64,000 bases of DNA from Tetradesmus obliquus (lineage: Eukaryota; Chlorophyta; Chlorophyceae; Sphaeropleales; Scenedesmaceae). Within the stretch, counting starts at the first letter, position 1. Every line of letters starts with the position of its first letter. The notes below the pieces were generated by a model. It worked only from the letters and a program-made list of their open reading frames with translations, was not told where the DNA came from and did no database searches. Both the position numbers and the translations under genes were made by a program. Of this stretch, positions 44,301 through 54,875 are shown one piece after another. Location of the stretch: positions 4,808,501-4,872,500 of the forward strand of contig CP126192.1 in assembly GCA_030272155.1 (NCBI GenBank). The letters run 5' to 3'.

Positions 44301-47300
44301 TTGCAGGACATCTTCCGCCGCTACCCCAACCAGTATGAGTCCATCATCGGGCAGCTGTGCGACAACCTGGAGTCGCTGGACGAGCCCGAGGCCAAGGCCA
44401 GCATGGTGTGGATCATCGGCGAGTACGCAGACCGCATCGACAATGCAGACGAGCTGCTGGAGACATTCCTGGAGACCTTCCCAGAGGAGACTGCCATGGT
44501 GCGCTGTGTTTTGTGTTATGTTACGTTATGCTATGTTATTTTATTTGATGGTGTTGTAACGCAGCCAGCATGGCGGTCAGAAACTGTTTTGACCAGGGTC
44601 GAATCTGGAGTATGAGGTGCTGCAACTACGACTGTTGCTCCAGCTAGCGTGGCGGATGAGGTGCTGCTGCTGCATGCATGTCTGCTCAGGGCTGCGCATG
44701 CGCAGGCTGCGTGCTGGCGTGCTTGCCATTGTGATTGCAGCTGCAGCTTTCTGCACTGGAGCCTCGCGTAGCGCTAGCTTTCTTATGCACAGCCTCTTCT
44801 GCATCAACCCTGCTGTGCCCAACCACTCATCGCGCTGGTTTGGCTCATTTCCTTGCTTATCGCTGCTGCCCGAGCAGGTCCAGCTTCAGCTGCTGACTGC
44901 CACGGTGAAGCTGTTCCTCAAGAAGCCCACAGACAGCGTGCAGCGCATGATCCAGCTGGTGCTGTCGGCAGCCACCAACGAGACAGACAACCCCGACCTG
45001 CGCGACAGGGCCTACGTGTACTGGCGCCTGCTCAGCACCGACCCTGAGGTGCGCAGGCGGCTGTGGCCCTTCGCTTACTGCTTTTTTTGGGAGCAGCACT
45101 GCAAGTGTCTGGAATTTCCAATGCGCAGATGCACCAGAGGACCTTGCTTATGTTTCCTCGTTCTGCGCATGCTGTGATATGCAACCCCTTCTCTCATACC
45201 CTTTCTCTCTTGCCTGCCTTTGTTGCTACTGTTACTGCCGCCAGGCTGCCAAGGACGTGGTGCTGGCCAACAAGCCGGTCATCACCGACGACTCCTCGCA
45301 GCTGGAGCCCGCGCTGCTCAAGGCGCTCATGGAGCAGATCAGCAGCCTGGCCAGCGTATACCACAAGCCAGCAGACACCTTTGTCAGCAGGCAGCGGCTG
45401 GCAGTGCAGACCGTGGACACGCTGGCGGCAGCACGAAGCTTCGCAGAGGAGGATGTGGCAGCAGCAGCAGCTGCTCCACAGGTAGGTAGATAGAGGAGTT
45501 ACATCTGTGAGTTCATGCGGCTGCGCCGCGACAGACACCTGGTCAAATAGGTAGCTGCCCCGCAGGTAGGCGTGCTGTCGAAGGCAGGTGGCAACAGACG
45601 TGCTGGCCGCAGACATACTCTGTTACGGTTGCTTAGAGGGTCTTACTGGGTGTCAGCTCTACATGATGCATGCTAGCTCCACTCACAAGCCAATGTAAGA
45701 ACCTAGAGTGACCACCGGCATCCTGCTGTGTTGTGTGTTGTCTGCAGGCCACTGGCAATGGCGCCCCAGCAGCTGCTGCTGCTGCTGTCAGCTCAGCGCC
45801 TGTTGTTGACCTGCTGGGTGAAGACCTACTAGGGGACAGCACGCCAGCAGCAGCACCAGCAGCGCCAGCAGCGACTCCAGGTGAGCTTGGGCAGATTAAC
45901 AAGCAGTCCGCTGTATGCTTGTCTGTGTTTCGTGCGGTGACAGGCCTTCAACAACGCCTTTTTGAAACCGTCGGAGGCGGCACAAGTACGTGCATGCACA
46001 CCACGCGTGGCAAGCGGGACGTTGTGGATGTTGCCTGCTGCATCTGCTGTGCCTCTTTTTCAATCGGCTGCTGTTATGTTGCTGCTTTTGCTCAACGTTC
46101 TGTGCATCAGGCGGCCTGGATGACCTGCTAGGAGGCCTAGATGTGGCTCCAGCAGCAGCAGCAGCCCCACCAGCAGCAGCACCCGCAGCAGCAGCAGCAG
46201 CAGCAGACCCCTTCGACTTGCTAGGGGGCATGGCAGCAGCAGCGCCAGCAGCAGCAGCAGCAGCAGCAGCGCCGAGCCTGCCGCAGCTGCTGGGCGGGGA
46301 GAAGGGCAAGGGGCTGACTGTGTATGGCCAGCTGAAGCGAGCGGGAGGGCGCGTGGTGTACCAGCTGCATGTCAACAATGGCTCAGCAACCAGCGTGGAT
46401 GGGCTGATGCTGCAGGTGAGAGGGCTGGCTGCTGTGCTTGTGCGATGCAGCTGCAGGCAGTTGCTGTGTGCGGGCGGCAATGTTGTTTGTCTATGCAGTG
46501 ACAGTGAGGGCGCCGGCAGGCTGCGGTTACAGAGATACAATGACTGCGGTTACAGAGATACAATGACGGGCTGTGTCACCGCTCGCAGTGTTGTGTCTGT
46601 TGGGTGTGCAGCAGCAGTAGTAGCCAGCAGCATCGCGCACAGACCAGCAGCTGTGTCTCTATATTGTAGCTTAGCAATCAAAATGTGCGTGTGGCTGCTG
46701 CAGGTGAACAACAACAGCTTTGGGCTGGCGCCTGCTGATCAGAACGTGGCTGTGGGGACGCTGGCCCCGGGCGCCCGCGGCAGCGCGGCAGTGCCCATGG
46801 CCTACAACCCTGCCAAGCTGGCGCAGGGCCCCGCAAACATGAAGCTGCAGGTGCGTTGTTACATTGCAGCAACCCCTGCATAGCGCATGGCATGTGGGCA
46901 GCTGTGCGCATGTGTGGCTCTGATGACAAGTTCACCTCTTTTCACCTGGGTAGGCAATGTGCTTGCATTGCTGCTGCCAATTGCTGCCTCTGCGTAGCAC
47001 TGCTCCCCGCCACCAACTCTCCGACCTCATGCCTCTGCTTTGCCCCCACATCTTTATTGCAGGTGGCCATGCGCAGCAACCAGCTGGGTGTGTTTTACTG
47101 GGACGACAACATCCCACTGGCTCCACTGCTGGAAGAGGGCGGCACAATTGATGGCCAGGCCTTTTTAGCGGCTTGGCGTGGCCTGCCTCAGGAGGCAGCG
47201 CAGAAGCTGGATGTTACCATTGCAGATGTTGAGGCAGCCAAGGCGCGGCTGGGGGCAGTGAACCTGTTCGTGCTGGCGCACCGGCCGGTGAGTGTGCGGT

Positions 47301-48058
47301 GGTGGTTCGTGGGGGTACCGCTGTGCGTGTCAAAGCCTGCTTAATGGCGCTTGGCATGTGTTGGTGGCGTGGGGCAGTTAACGTGTTTGTGCTGGCGCAT
47401 CGGCCGGTGAGTGTGCCACTGATGTGGTGGTGGAGTGTAGTGGGGTGTGAGAGTGCAGCAGTTGCATGCGCTGTCTGTGGTTGCGGCTGCTTTGCTTGTG
47501 GCGCCTTGTGTTTGTGTGGGTTACCCTAGCGTGTGCGCTGGGCAGGCTGTGGTGTACAATGTGGTGTTGTTGGTATTTGAAGGCACTGATGTTTTCATGC
47601 AAGTGTTTTGTGTTTAACGTTAGCAGTAGGCAGGCCATGGTGTTTGTGGTTTCAGGTGGTCTGAACACAAGCTACCTGTAACTACAACCAGCAAAGCCTG
47701 CTCAATGTGCTGCTAGAGTGTTGCTGCTGCTGCGCCTGTGCCCTGCTTTATGTAGTGTTTAACACGCTCAGCTCAGCACACGCGCTGTTGTGTGATCTTC
47801 TTCCCCTCACTTGTCTCAATAATCATTGTTTGATGTTGACGCTGCATGCCGCCGCTGCTGCTGCTGATGTTTTACGTGCAGGTGCCTGGCACGGGCCAGG
47901 ATGCGCTGTACGTCACTGGGCGCGTGTTTGGGTCCACGCAGGTGCTGCTGGAGCTGCGGCTGATGCGCGGCACACCAGGCGTTGATGTGTCATTCAAGAG
48001 TGAGCGGCAGGAGCTGGCGGCTGCGGTGTTTGCTGTGGTGCGCAGCAGCCTTACGTGA
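39912..48058 (+). CDS. Beta-adaptin, large subunit of AP-1/AP-2 clathrin adaptor
   Basis: Seventeen exons close in phase to 941 residues: 39912-39948, 40040-40281, 40408-40521, 40742-40846, 41348-41503, 41768-41893, 42855-43034, 43347-43496, 43932-44060, 44307-44498, 44878-45048, 45245-45481, 45748-45880, 46111-46415, 46704-46850, 47063-47287, 47882-48058. The trunk is the HEAT/ARM adaptin solenoid: [86 protein letters not shown] segment, and [18 protein letters not shown]. An Ala-rich hinge has repeated DLLG-type acidic-leucine motifs ([18 protein letters not shown]). The beta appendage ends the protein ([28 protein letters not shown]). It acts in clathrin coats at the trans-Golgi or plasma membrane; plants and algae often share one beta chain. 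Intron 3 has a GC donor (AAG then GCAAGT at 40522). Exon 7 uses an AAAG acceptor. Introns 6, 8 and 16 hold exon copies. Confidence 0.95.
41305..41341 (+). repeat. (CTG)n tract before beta-adaptin exon 5
   Basis: About twelve CTG units run up to the CCGCAG acceptor at 41347, where a polypyrimidine tract would be expected. Confidence 0.85.
41935..42088 (+). repeat. Long imperfect foldback in beta-adaptin intron 6
   Basis: Arms of about 70 bases (41935-42005 and 42014-42088) are inverted copies around a short loop. The best part pairs CATCTGCAAGGTTCGATTGC (about 41977-41997) with the complement of GCATTCGAACCGTGCAGATG (42023-42042), with three mismatches. The outer parts pair less well. It may be a MITE-like foldback or a structured intronic RNA. 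Confidence 0.7.
42254..42854 (+). repeat. Array of five decoy copies of beta-adaptin exon 7 start
   Basis: Copies of 'gtggtgctgcgcatgatg(g/a)aggagg' start at 42254, 42459, 42550, 42656 and 42763, each right after a CGCAG acceptor. The true exon starts at 42855. The three middle copies repeat with about 91-107 bp spacing and share intervening sequence. The 42254 copy lost three bases, the 42459 copy has TAG after VVLRMM, and the later ones read [12 protein letters not shown] or [12 protein letters not shown] before leaving the exon sequence. Confidence 0.9.
43538..43588 (+). repeat. Duplicate of beta-adaptin exon 8 end with donor
   Basis: It repeats 43449-43501, the exon end encoding EVDVDFVRK plus the GTGAG donor. 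The last 35 bases differ by one substitution. The copy lies about 85 bases downstream in intron 8. Confidence 0.9.
44114..44139 (+). repeat. Perfect 10-bp inverted repeat in intron 9
   Basis: GCGCCTGCAC and GTGCAGGCGC flank a 6-base GTGCAG centre. It is short and GC-rich and lies within the beta-adaptin intron after exon 9. Confidence 0.55.
47371..47425 (+). repeat. Duplicate of beta-adaptin exon 16 end with donor
   Basis: It repeats about 47251-47300 (exon end encoding [11 protein letters not shown] and the GGTGAGTGTG donor) with about five substitutions, all but one silent or conservative. It lies 120 bases downstream in intron 16. Confidence 0.88.
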
Positions 48059-48262
48059 GGGATGTGATGCGTGATCATTTTGTGAATTGTGCGCGCTCTG
48101 CACTCGTGCAATGAGGCACTGTATTGCATGTGCAATCATGTGTGGCTGCTGCAGCTGCTGTGCATGTGCAGCAAGAGCTGTTGGGGCGGATGCACAGGGT
48201 TTTTTTCCGAGTTGCGCATGTGCATCACACGTTCTGTTTATGTCAGCTCCGTACACTATGCA

Positions 48263-48267
48263 TGTAA
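48263..48267 (+). terminator. TGTAA polyadenylation motif after beta-adaptin
   Basis: TGTAA about 205 bases past the stop codon. Confidence 0.4.
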
Positions 48268-48954
48268 CCTACGTCCACAAATGGATGGTTTGGCGTGTTA
48301 TGTTGTGACTACACGTGACACTTCAAGTGTGACACTTATGTACTTTTGACCGAGGTGGCCACAGAGGCTGCTTGTCGAATTCTCAATCCAAAATTAAACT
48401 AACAGCCACTGTATATCATGTGCCTGCGCACAACATGGGCAACCCAAACTGATGGTGTCACACGATGATACGGTATCACAAGGCGCGGCACATGCTGTCA
48501 CAGCCAAACCTGCATTGATGGCTGCATAAACACTGCTCATTTGCTGCATTCTTGAAAGCGAACCCAATGTGTTTCAGCCAGCAGTAGCTTTATCAAAGGG
48601 TAAGGCCATAGTATTGATACTACTGCAAGATATTTTGCACACCTCGAAGCATTGCAAACTCAACTGCACAAGAACATCTCAACTGCAGCAGCTGCGGCTG
48701 CCGCAGCCAGTGAGCTGTCATGCGTTGCTGCAACTCCAACACAAATCATGGGCAAGACTTTTGTACAAATGCATGCACAGCATACGCATATGCACCTTAC
48801 TTCGTGAGGCCTCAGGCAGGGCCATCATGGCAAGCTTGACGGCAAGCATCATCATGCATCTTAGCCGCCACATACGTAAGCAAAAGCAAATCGCAATCAG
48901 TTCCATCAGCTTAGCAACATCTTGTAAGAAATGCAGCAAAACTTGTTGTTTGCA

Positions 48955-48959
48955 TTACA
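48955..48959 (-). terminator. TGTAA polyadenylation motif after HHE gene
   Basis: Minus-strand TGTAA about 360 bases past the HHE stop codon. It is a candidate only. Confidence 0.3.
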
Positions 48960-49319
48960 CACCAAGCATTGCTGACAGACTTCCATACGCATGTGCGACA
49001 GAGTGTAGACAAGATCTTGCCACAAAGGGTCACATGTGTTGCCATTACTCGACAAGGAAGCAAGCTAGATGCTGAGACCTTTATTGGACGATCTGCAGCA
49101 GAAAACACCGCACTGCCAGTGCAACCAGCATCACACATCTGCGCCAGTTGCCATTGGCGCGCAAAGAGCTTTGCACCCTTCCACGACCACACATCACCCT
49201 TGTCACAGCACATCACCCTTGACAATGGGCCACCGACTGCATCAAGCTCGTGATGTTGCAATACAAGCAGTAATGCCATGTGGCTGCGTACAGCCGTTAG
49301 TCGGCCTTCATACTCTTGC

Positions 49320-52208
49320 CTAGGCGGCCCCCAGGCCCTCCCCGGGCACCCTCAGTGGCTCATCAGGCGCCCCAGCAGGCGCCAGCGCTGCAATGCTTGC
49401 AGGAACCGGCCTGAACTTCACATCGCCGCTATCTGCTGCCGCTGCAAAGCCCCCATCTGCACTGTCAGCGGCGCTGCTGTCACCGCCCACACCAGTTAGA
49501 TCACCTGGCATGCCTCCTGCTGCTCCTAGCGCATCATCTTCTGCTGCTACATCATTATCCTGCTCCAGCTCTCCACTCATCCCTATGTCCATCCCCACAT
49601 CCATCCCTGATAAGCCATCATCAAGCATGCCAGCTCCTGCATCTGCAGGTGTAAGGCGGCCCATATCTGCATCTGCTGCTGCTTCCATATCGCCAGTAGC
49701 AGCAGTAGGAGGAGCTCCGCTGACTGTGTGCACAGGCGTGCCCTGCACAATGCCAGCTGCAGCATCTGATGCCTGCTGCAGGGACTGTAGCGATGGGCTG
49801 GCCGGTGCTGCTGCAGGCGGTGGCGGGCCAGCGGCTGCTGTTGCTGCTGCTGCCACGCCTGCTGCGGTGCCTTGCATTGCTGCTGTGACGAGGGGGCTCA
49901 GGCCAACTGAAAGCAGCAGCAGCAGCACGCAGCACCAGCAGCAGCAAGGATTGTCAGCAGTGGAGCAATTTATGTACAAGAAACAAGGACCGTTACAGAA
50001 TGCATCACCCGAGAGTCATGCACAGAAAAGCCATCCATGTGGGCACTGGTGATAGCTGTGCCTGACAGCCCGCCTTTCAGCAGACCCTGCTGCTAAGGAG
50101 CCCCGCGCTGCGACAGCTGCTGCCGGCTGCCGCCAGTTGCTGCTGCCAGCTCTCACCTGATGTGGGCACCAGTGAGGGCATGCGCGCCTGGTCCAGCGCC
50201 ACGTCCACCTGCTTGGCTGCAGCAAAGGTGGTCTCGCAGAAGGGCGGCAGGTTGGCGGCCTCGGGGTGGGGCCGCGTGGGGGCGCGCACCTGTTGGAAAA
50301 GCACCCCGGGAGCGTCGCAGGGGCCGGCAGCGCAGGGGCAAAGCAGGCGACACGCGTCAAGTGTGTGTGATGCCTGTTGTGTGCGGTACAAGGGCGTTGC
50401 AAGCGGCTCAGATATGGATCATGTTGTATCATGTGCAAGTGAGTGCTGTGAGATGGTTATCGTGATTTGATTGTCTGCTGCTCACCTTGGCCGCCTCAAA
50501 CTGTATGCCCAGTTGCAGCTGCGTCTCTGCGTTCAGCACGGCGGCCAGCTGCGGCAGCAGCCCCGCCTCCTCCTCCTGGCAGCAGGACGGGAGGGGCAGC
50601 AGAAAACAGTTGCTCAGCCCATACAGTATGCGGCAAGCAGCTGTGCAACCGAAGTCTGGGCTTCAGCACTGCCGCACTTGTTCTGCACGGAGGATTCACG
50701 CAGGATCGTGCGTGACAGCTGCTGTCAAGAAAGCAGCAGGGGATGCAATGCAGATGTCAACAGGCGACATGCAGTTGCCTAATGCTAAACAGCAGCCCCC
50801 ACACACGTGCACACTACACACACTCAACACACCTGCGCACCTGCATGTGTGCCATTGTGGCGTCCATGGTGCCGCGCAGCTGCATGTCGAAGCTTGGGTC
50901 TGAGACAGCCATGGTGTCAAGTGTGGCCAGCATGGACTTCATGCCGGCGTGCTCGCCCAGCAGCTGGTCGGCAGCAGCTGCACCCAGCGTGGAGCGCACC
51001 ACTGCGGCAGAGCAGCACATGTATGCGGCACAGCAGCAGGTGATTGGCGGCAGCAGCAGTGCAGCAGGTGCCGTCGAGGCTGCAGATGTGAGGCTACATG
51101 TGTGAGAAGGCAGGTGAAGCATAAGTAGTGGCATGTGAGTAAAGAGGATATGTGCGAGATTGTGTGTTATGTCCAAGGCATGCATCACAATGCAGAACTG
51201 CTGGTGGACAGTAGGGCAAGGCTGTGCTGTTGACCTGGGCAGCATGCATTGCTGTAGCAGCTGCTGCTGAGCATCACCTGGGTACACCACCATCTCTTCT
51301 TTTGCTGCATGCGATGACAGCGCCTGCAGCACAGCGCACAGCACGCAGACCAGAAACAGAGCATACATATTGTGTGACCACTTGCTGCAGTGCGGCGAGT
51401 CTGGTGCAGCAGTTCATGCCCTCTGTGGCGCGAATGAACTGTGAGGCACCAGCACCCGTGTGCACACCAAGCCAGCCACAGTTATGACCACTGCACACCG
51501 GCACAGCTGTCTTTTTACCTGCACTGTCTGCAGCAAAGGCATATGCCATGCATGGCTGCTGCGGGTGCGTGATGACATCATCATTGCAGCAGCAGGCAGC
51601 CTCACCATGATCATGTCCCAGGCCAGCAGCTGCTTGGCATCCAGAGACACTGCTGGCGACTTGTAGGCATCGTACATGGCACGCACCTGCAGCAGCAGCA
51701 GCATGTTGAGTGGTGCAGCCAATTGTCAAGACAATGTGCCACACCTCTGGTGAGCAGCGGTGTGGCCAGCTCAGCTCAGCGCTGCTGCAGTGCATTGCCT
51801 GCATGAATTGCAGCAGCCAGCATGGCACCTTCCTAGTTGCAACTGGAGGTGATACAGCACCGTGCTCTGTGGCACAGTTTGCTTTGGGAATGCCAGCAAC
51901 CTGATTCCTGTCATGCATGTCCAGTGTTTGCACTGCTGCAGCGGTGGATGATTTGCAGCTGCAGCACTACAGTGATGTGCAGCTGCTTGCATGCTGGATC
52001 CTGCTTGCTTGCTTGCATGTGTGTATACACTCTACTTGCTGGTCAAACTTACGCAGTTGTGGTCCAGCACAATGAGGTGCAGCAGGTTCATGCTGACAGG
52101 TGTTGCTATGCTGGCCACTCCTGCAGCCTCGCTCATGTTCTGAGCCATGATTGCTGCTGGCACTTGCTCAGCCTGCATGTGCGCAGTGGTCATGGCCGCG
52201 TCTGCCAT
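49320..52208 (-). CDS. Hemerythrin-type HHE cation-binding protein with acidic tail
   Basis: Exons 52208-52053, 51686-51606, 51323-51278, 51001-50841, 50575-50486, 50289-50157 and 49906-49320 close in phase to 417 residues. The helical bundle has the expected iron-ligand spacing. HLIVLDHNCVRAMYDAY carries the first His. SSHAAKEEMVVYP is an HxxxE helix, GEHAGMKSMLATLD the next, and MDATMAHMQEEEAGLLPQL a second HxxxE helix. Such domains bind a di-iron centre and in eukaryotes take part in oxygen, iron or nitric-oxide related sensing; the role here is not known. After about residue 190 the chain has a short conserved-looking stretch (PTRPHPEAANLPP). About 190 residues of Ala/Gly/Asp-rich, probably disordered sequence follow, with MDVGMDIGMS repeats. 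The start is the first ATG; an upstream GTG frame exists but is not needed. Confidence 0.85.
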
Positions 52209-52521
52209 GGTGACCGTGAGTCGTGGAGACTTGCGTACGATCAAGAGCCGAAATGAGATCGGCACCCAGCTGTTCTGGAGGTAAAGCTGGGCATGAAAGA
52301 CACGTGTGTTTTGCGAATGCCTTTTCTATTTGTGAATTGATGTTCTATGTTTGTTCACAAATCGATGGTTGTGGTATGCAATACCGTTTGCTGCGTGTGC
52401 AGTTGGTGTCATTGACGACATCGAGTCACACCGGCGAATAATCTTGGACATGAGCGTTTGTCAGCTCGTTATGATACGTGTACCTAGCAACGGCCTTTTC
52501 AGTGCTTCATCTCACTAGTTC
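52209..52521. promoter_or_regulatory. Divergent promoter region, HHE (-) / P450 side (+)
   Basis: About 310 bases before a possible first P450 exon at 52522, or about 940 if the P450 starts at 53145. No named promoter motif is seen. Confidence 0.35.
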
Positions 52522-52672
52522 ATGTTTGTTTTTGGACTTGTCGATCTTGTCGATCCTGAGACGTCGTTCCTGCGTGCGTACATAACGCCAGCAGTACAGC
52601 TGCGAGCAGCAAGCAAACTCGGCAGGACTGGAGCAAAGATCGCGGCGTCTGCAGCGGTGAACGTCCGACAAG
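52522..52672 (+). CDS. Possible non-contiguous first exon of the P450 gene
   Basis: An ATG-started frame (MFVFGLVDLVDPETSFLRAY, then RAASKLGRTGAKIAASAAV) ends at a strong AAG/GTACGT donor. It looks like an organelle-targeting or membrane-proximal N-terminus and faces the P450 gene. Its phase (1) does not match the acceptor at 53144 (phase 0). A weaker donor inside it (GCG/GTGAAC near 52656) would match, or a further exon is missing. It is listed separately for that reason. Confidence 0.35.
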
Positions 52673-53144
52673 GTACGTCGAGCGCGGTAGCAGCAGCAGC
52701 GGCAGCAGTAGGTGCAGCAGCTCTGCATGCACAGAGCCTGCCTGCTGCACATGCTCAGGCCTGAGACATGTCTCTCAGCCAAGCACAAGCAGCAGCACAA
52801 ACAGGGTTCTAATATGCACGGTCAAGTCACGAATGTGCCGACATGTATCCATATCAAGCACAAACATGTCTTCGTGCTTGTTGCGCGTAGTGCCGCACTG
52901 TACTGGGGGCCGGCCCCGCCTCCTTGCACCTCTCCTTCAGTCCACCAGCATGGGCTCAACGCAGCTGCGTGCTGCAGGCCTGCACCAACATTCACAGCAA
53001 TACTATTCGTGTTCTGCGCTGATTGTGTAAAGATATGGTCCAGCTGCCTCTCGCTTGCACTCTTCTCTGGCTCCCTGCCTCATGTGATGTGCACCTGTGC
53101 CGCCTGTTGTTACACGTGCTGCCACCTGCCACATCACCAACCAG

Positions 53145-54841
53145 ATGTCGCTGGGTGCGGGCGAGGAGGTGCGCTTCTACCTCAACCTGCTGCGCAACAA
53201 CTGGCTGGGGCCCAAGTTTGACCTGCTCAAGATACCAGGGCCGCCAGGCTACTGGGGCGCAGGTGAGGCAGCGGCAGACATATCTGCGCCAGCTGGCGCA
53301 AAGCCACAGATGCTGTGGGTCCATGGTTGAAAGTGCTTCCTAGCAGCAGACAAGTCAGCTGCTCAGCTGCTGAGCACGCATCGCCAGCCAACATGCGTCC
53401 AACGCCAGAAAATGCCACTGCTCAGCTGGCCAAACAACACTGGATGCCTACACAAGTCAAGATGGACAGTATAGCTGACACAGCATGAAAAAAAAAGCTG
53501 TGCACCTTTAAGCACTGCTTGTCAATCAAGAATGTAAACGCAAGTTGAGTGAGTTATGTTGTGCTGTGTCGTGCGTGTTTGAGCTGCAACGTTGCTGCTG
53601 CCGCAGCACCTCCAGCACAGCAACTGCTGCTGCAGCAGCTGCTCCCTCCAAGCCTGCCGCTGCTGCTGCTGCTGCTGCCCCTTGTGAACGCCTGTACATG
53701 CGTTAAGTTGAACTTATTTTTGCACATCAGCTGCTGAGGCCTTCTGCCAGGCCCTGGCTGGCCTGAGGGCAGGTGCTATCCTCCTGCAAGGTCCTTCAGG
53801 GCAGGAGCATTTCGAGCAGTCATCTTACAGCATGTGCCGTTGGATGCAAAGCCGATCAACACAAAGGCAATCGATCAGACAGAATATCAGTACGCTTGTA
53901 TGTGTTCGGCGAATCGCCTCCACTTGGGGTGTAACTAGCTGTTTGCACCACCAAAGGTAACTTTGAACTGCTATCTAGCCATACGCTGCATCGCTTCGTA
54001 TTATGCTTCCTATTTAAATGTTGTATTGATATTGCTGCTGCTGTCGCAGCAGAAGATTAAGTGGCTGCTGCTGCCGCAGCAGCTCCTTTTGGTCACCGGC
54101 CAAATTGTGGGCTCGATGCAAGATCCGACAGCTGCAAAGCATTTCTGCTGCAATTCGATTGCTCATTCGCGTCCTTGCTGACCCTGGCAGTGCTCCAATC
54201 GTTAGCGGAAAAATCCGGGCCGGATTTATGCAGAACTGGTCATAGTCTCAACTTGCAAATACAGCAGGTTCCACTGCCATGCAAGCAACCGCCTGCTGTG
54301 CTTAATGCGTATCCTTGGACGATACTTACCGAACACTGAACCCACCATGCCTGCCCTTATGCGCTGCTATGCCCCACCCCCCAGGCCACATCCCCTACCT
54401 GATGCGCCCCGACTACCACGTGCAGGCGCTGGAGTGGGCCAACAAGTACGGCGGCATCTGCAGGTTCAGCCTGGGAGGGCAGCACATCGTGCTGGTGTCA
54501 GACCCGGCGCTGGTGCAGACGCTGCTGGGACGGGGGCCCGGCAGCCTGCCGCGCAAGTGAGTGCAGGCTGGATGGCAGCAGCGGCCTCAGCAGTGAATCA
54601 CTGCACTGAGTGTGCTGCATTCCAGCTGCAGGTTGAACGCATACTCACATGCAGCATCAGAGCAGCATAATGATGATGGCTTCACCTTGTGCAGCATGGC
54701 GTGAGGGAGTTGCACACCAGCAATCTCCTGGCAAGGTACATGCCTAACTGCTGTGTCATTAAAAGCCCCAGCTGCCGTGCAGCACCCAACCTACTCTGCT
54801 GACGCCTGCTCTTTTCATTGCCGCAACTGCCGCCTGCACAC

Positions 54842-54875
<34 letters not shown>

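Larger units (their letters stand above)
48059..49319. other. Convergent 3' region, beta-adaptin (+) / HHE protein (-)
   Basis: About 1.26 kb with no supported gene. A plus-strand TGTAA lies at 48263 and a minus-strand one at 48955-48959. Open frames here lack domain features. Confidence 0.45.
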
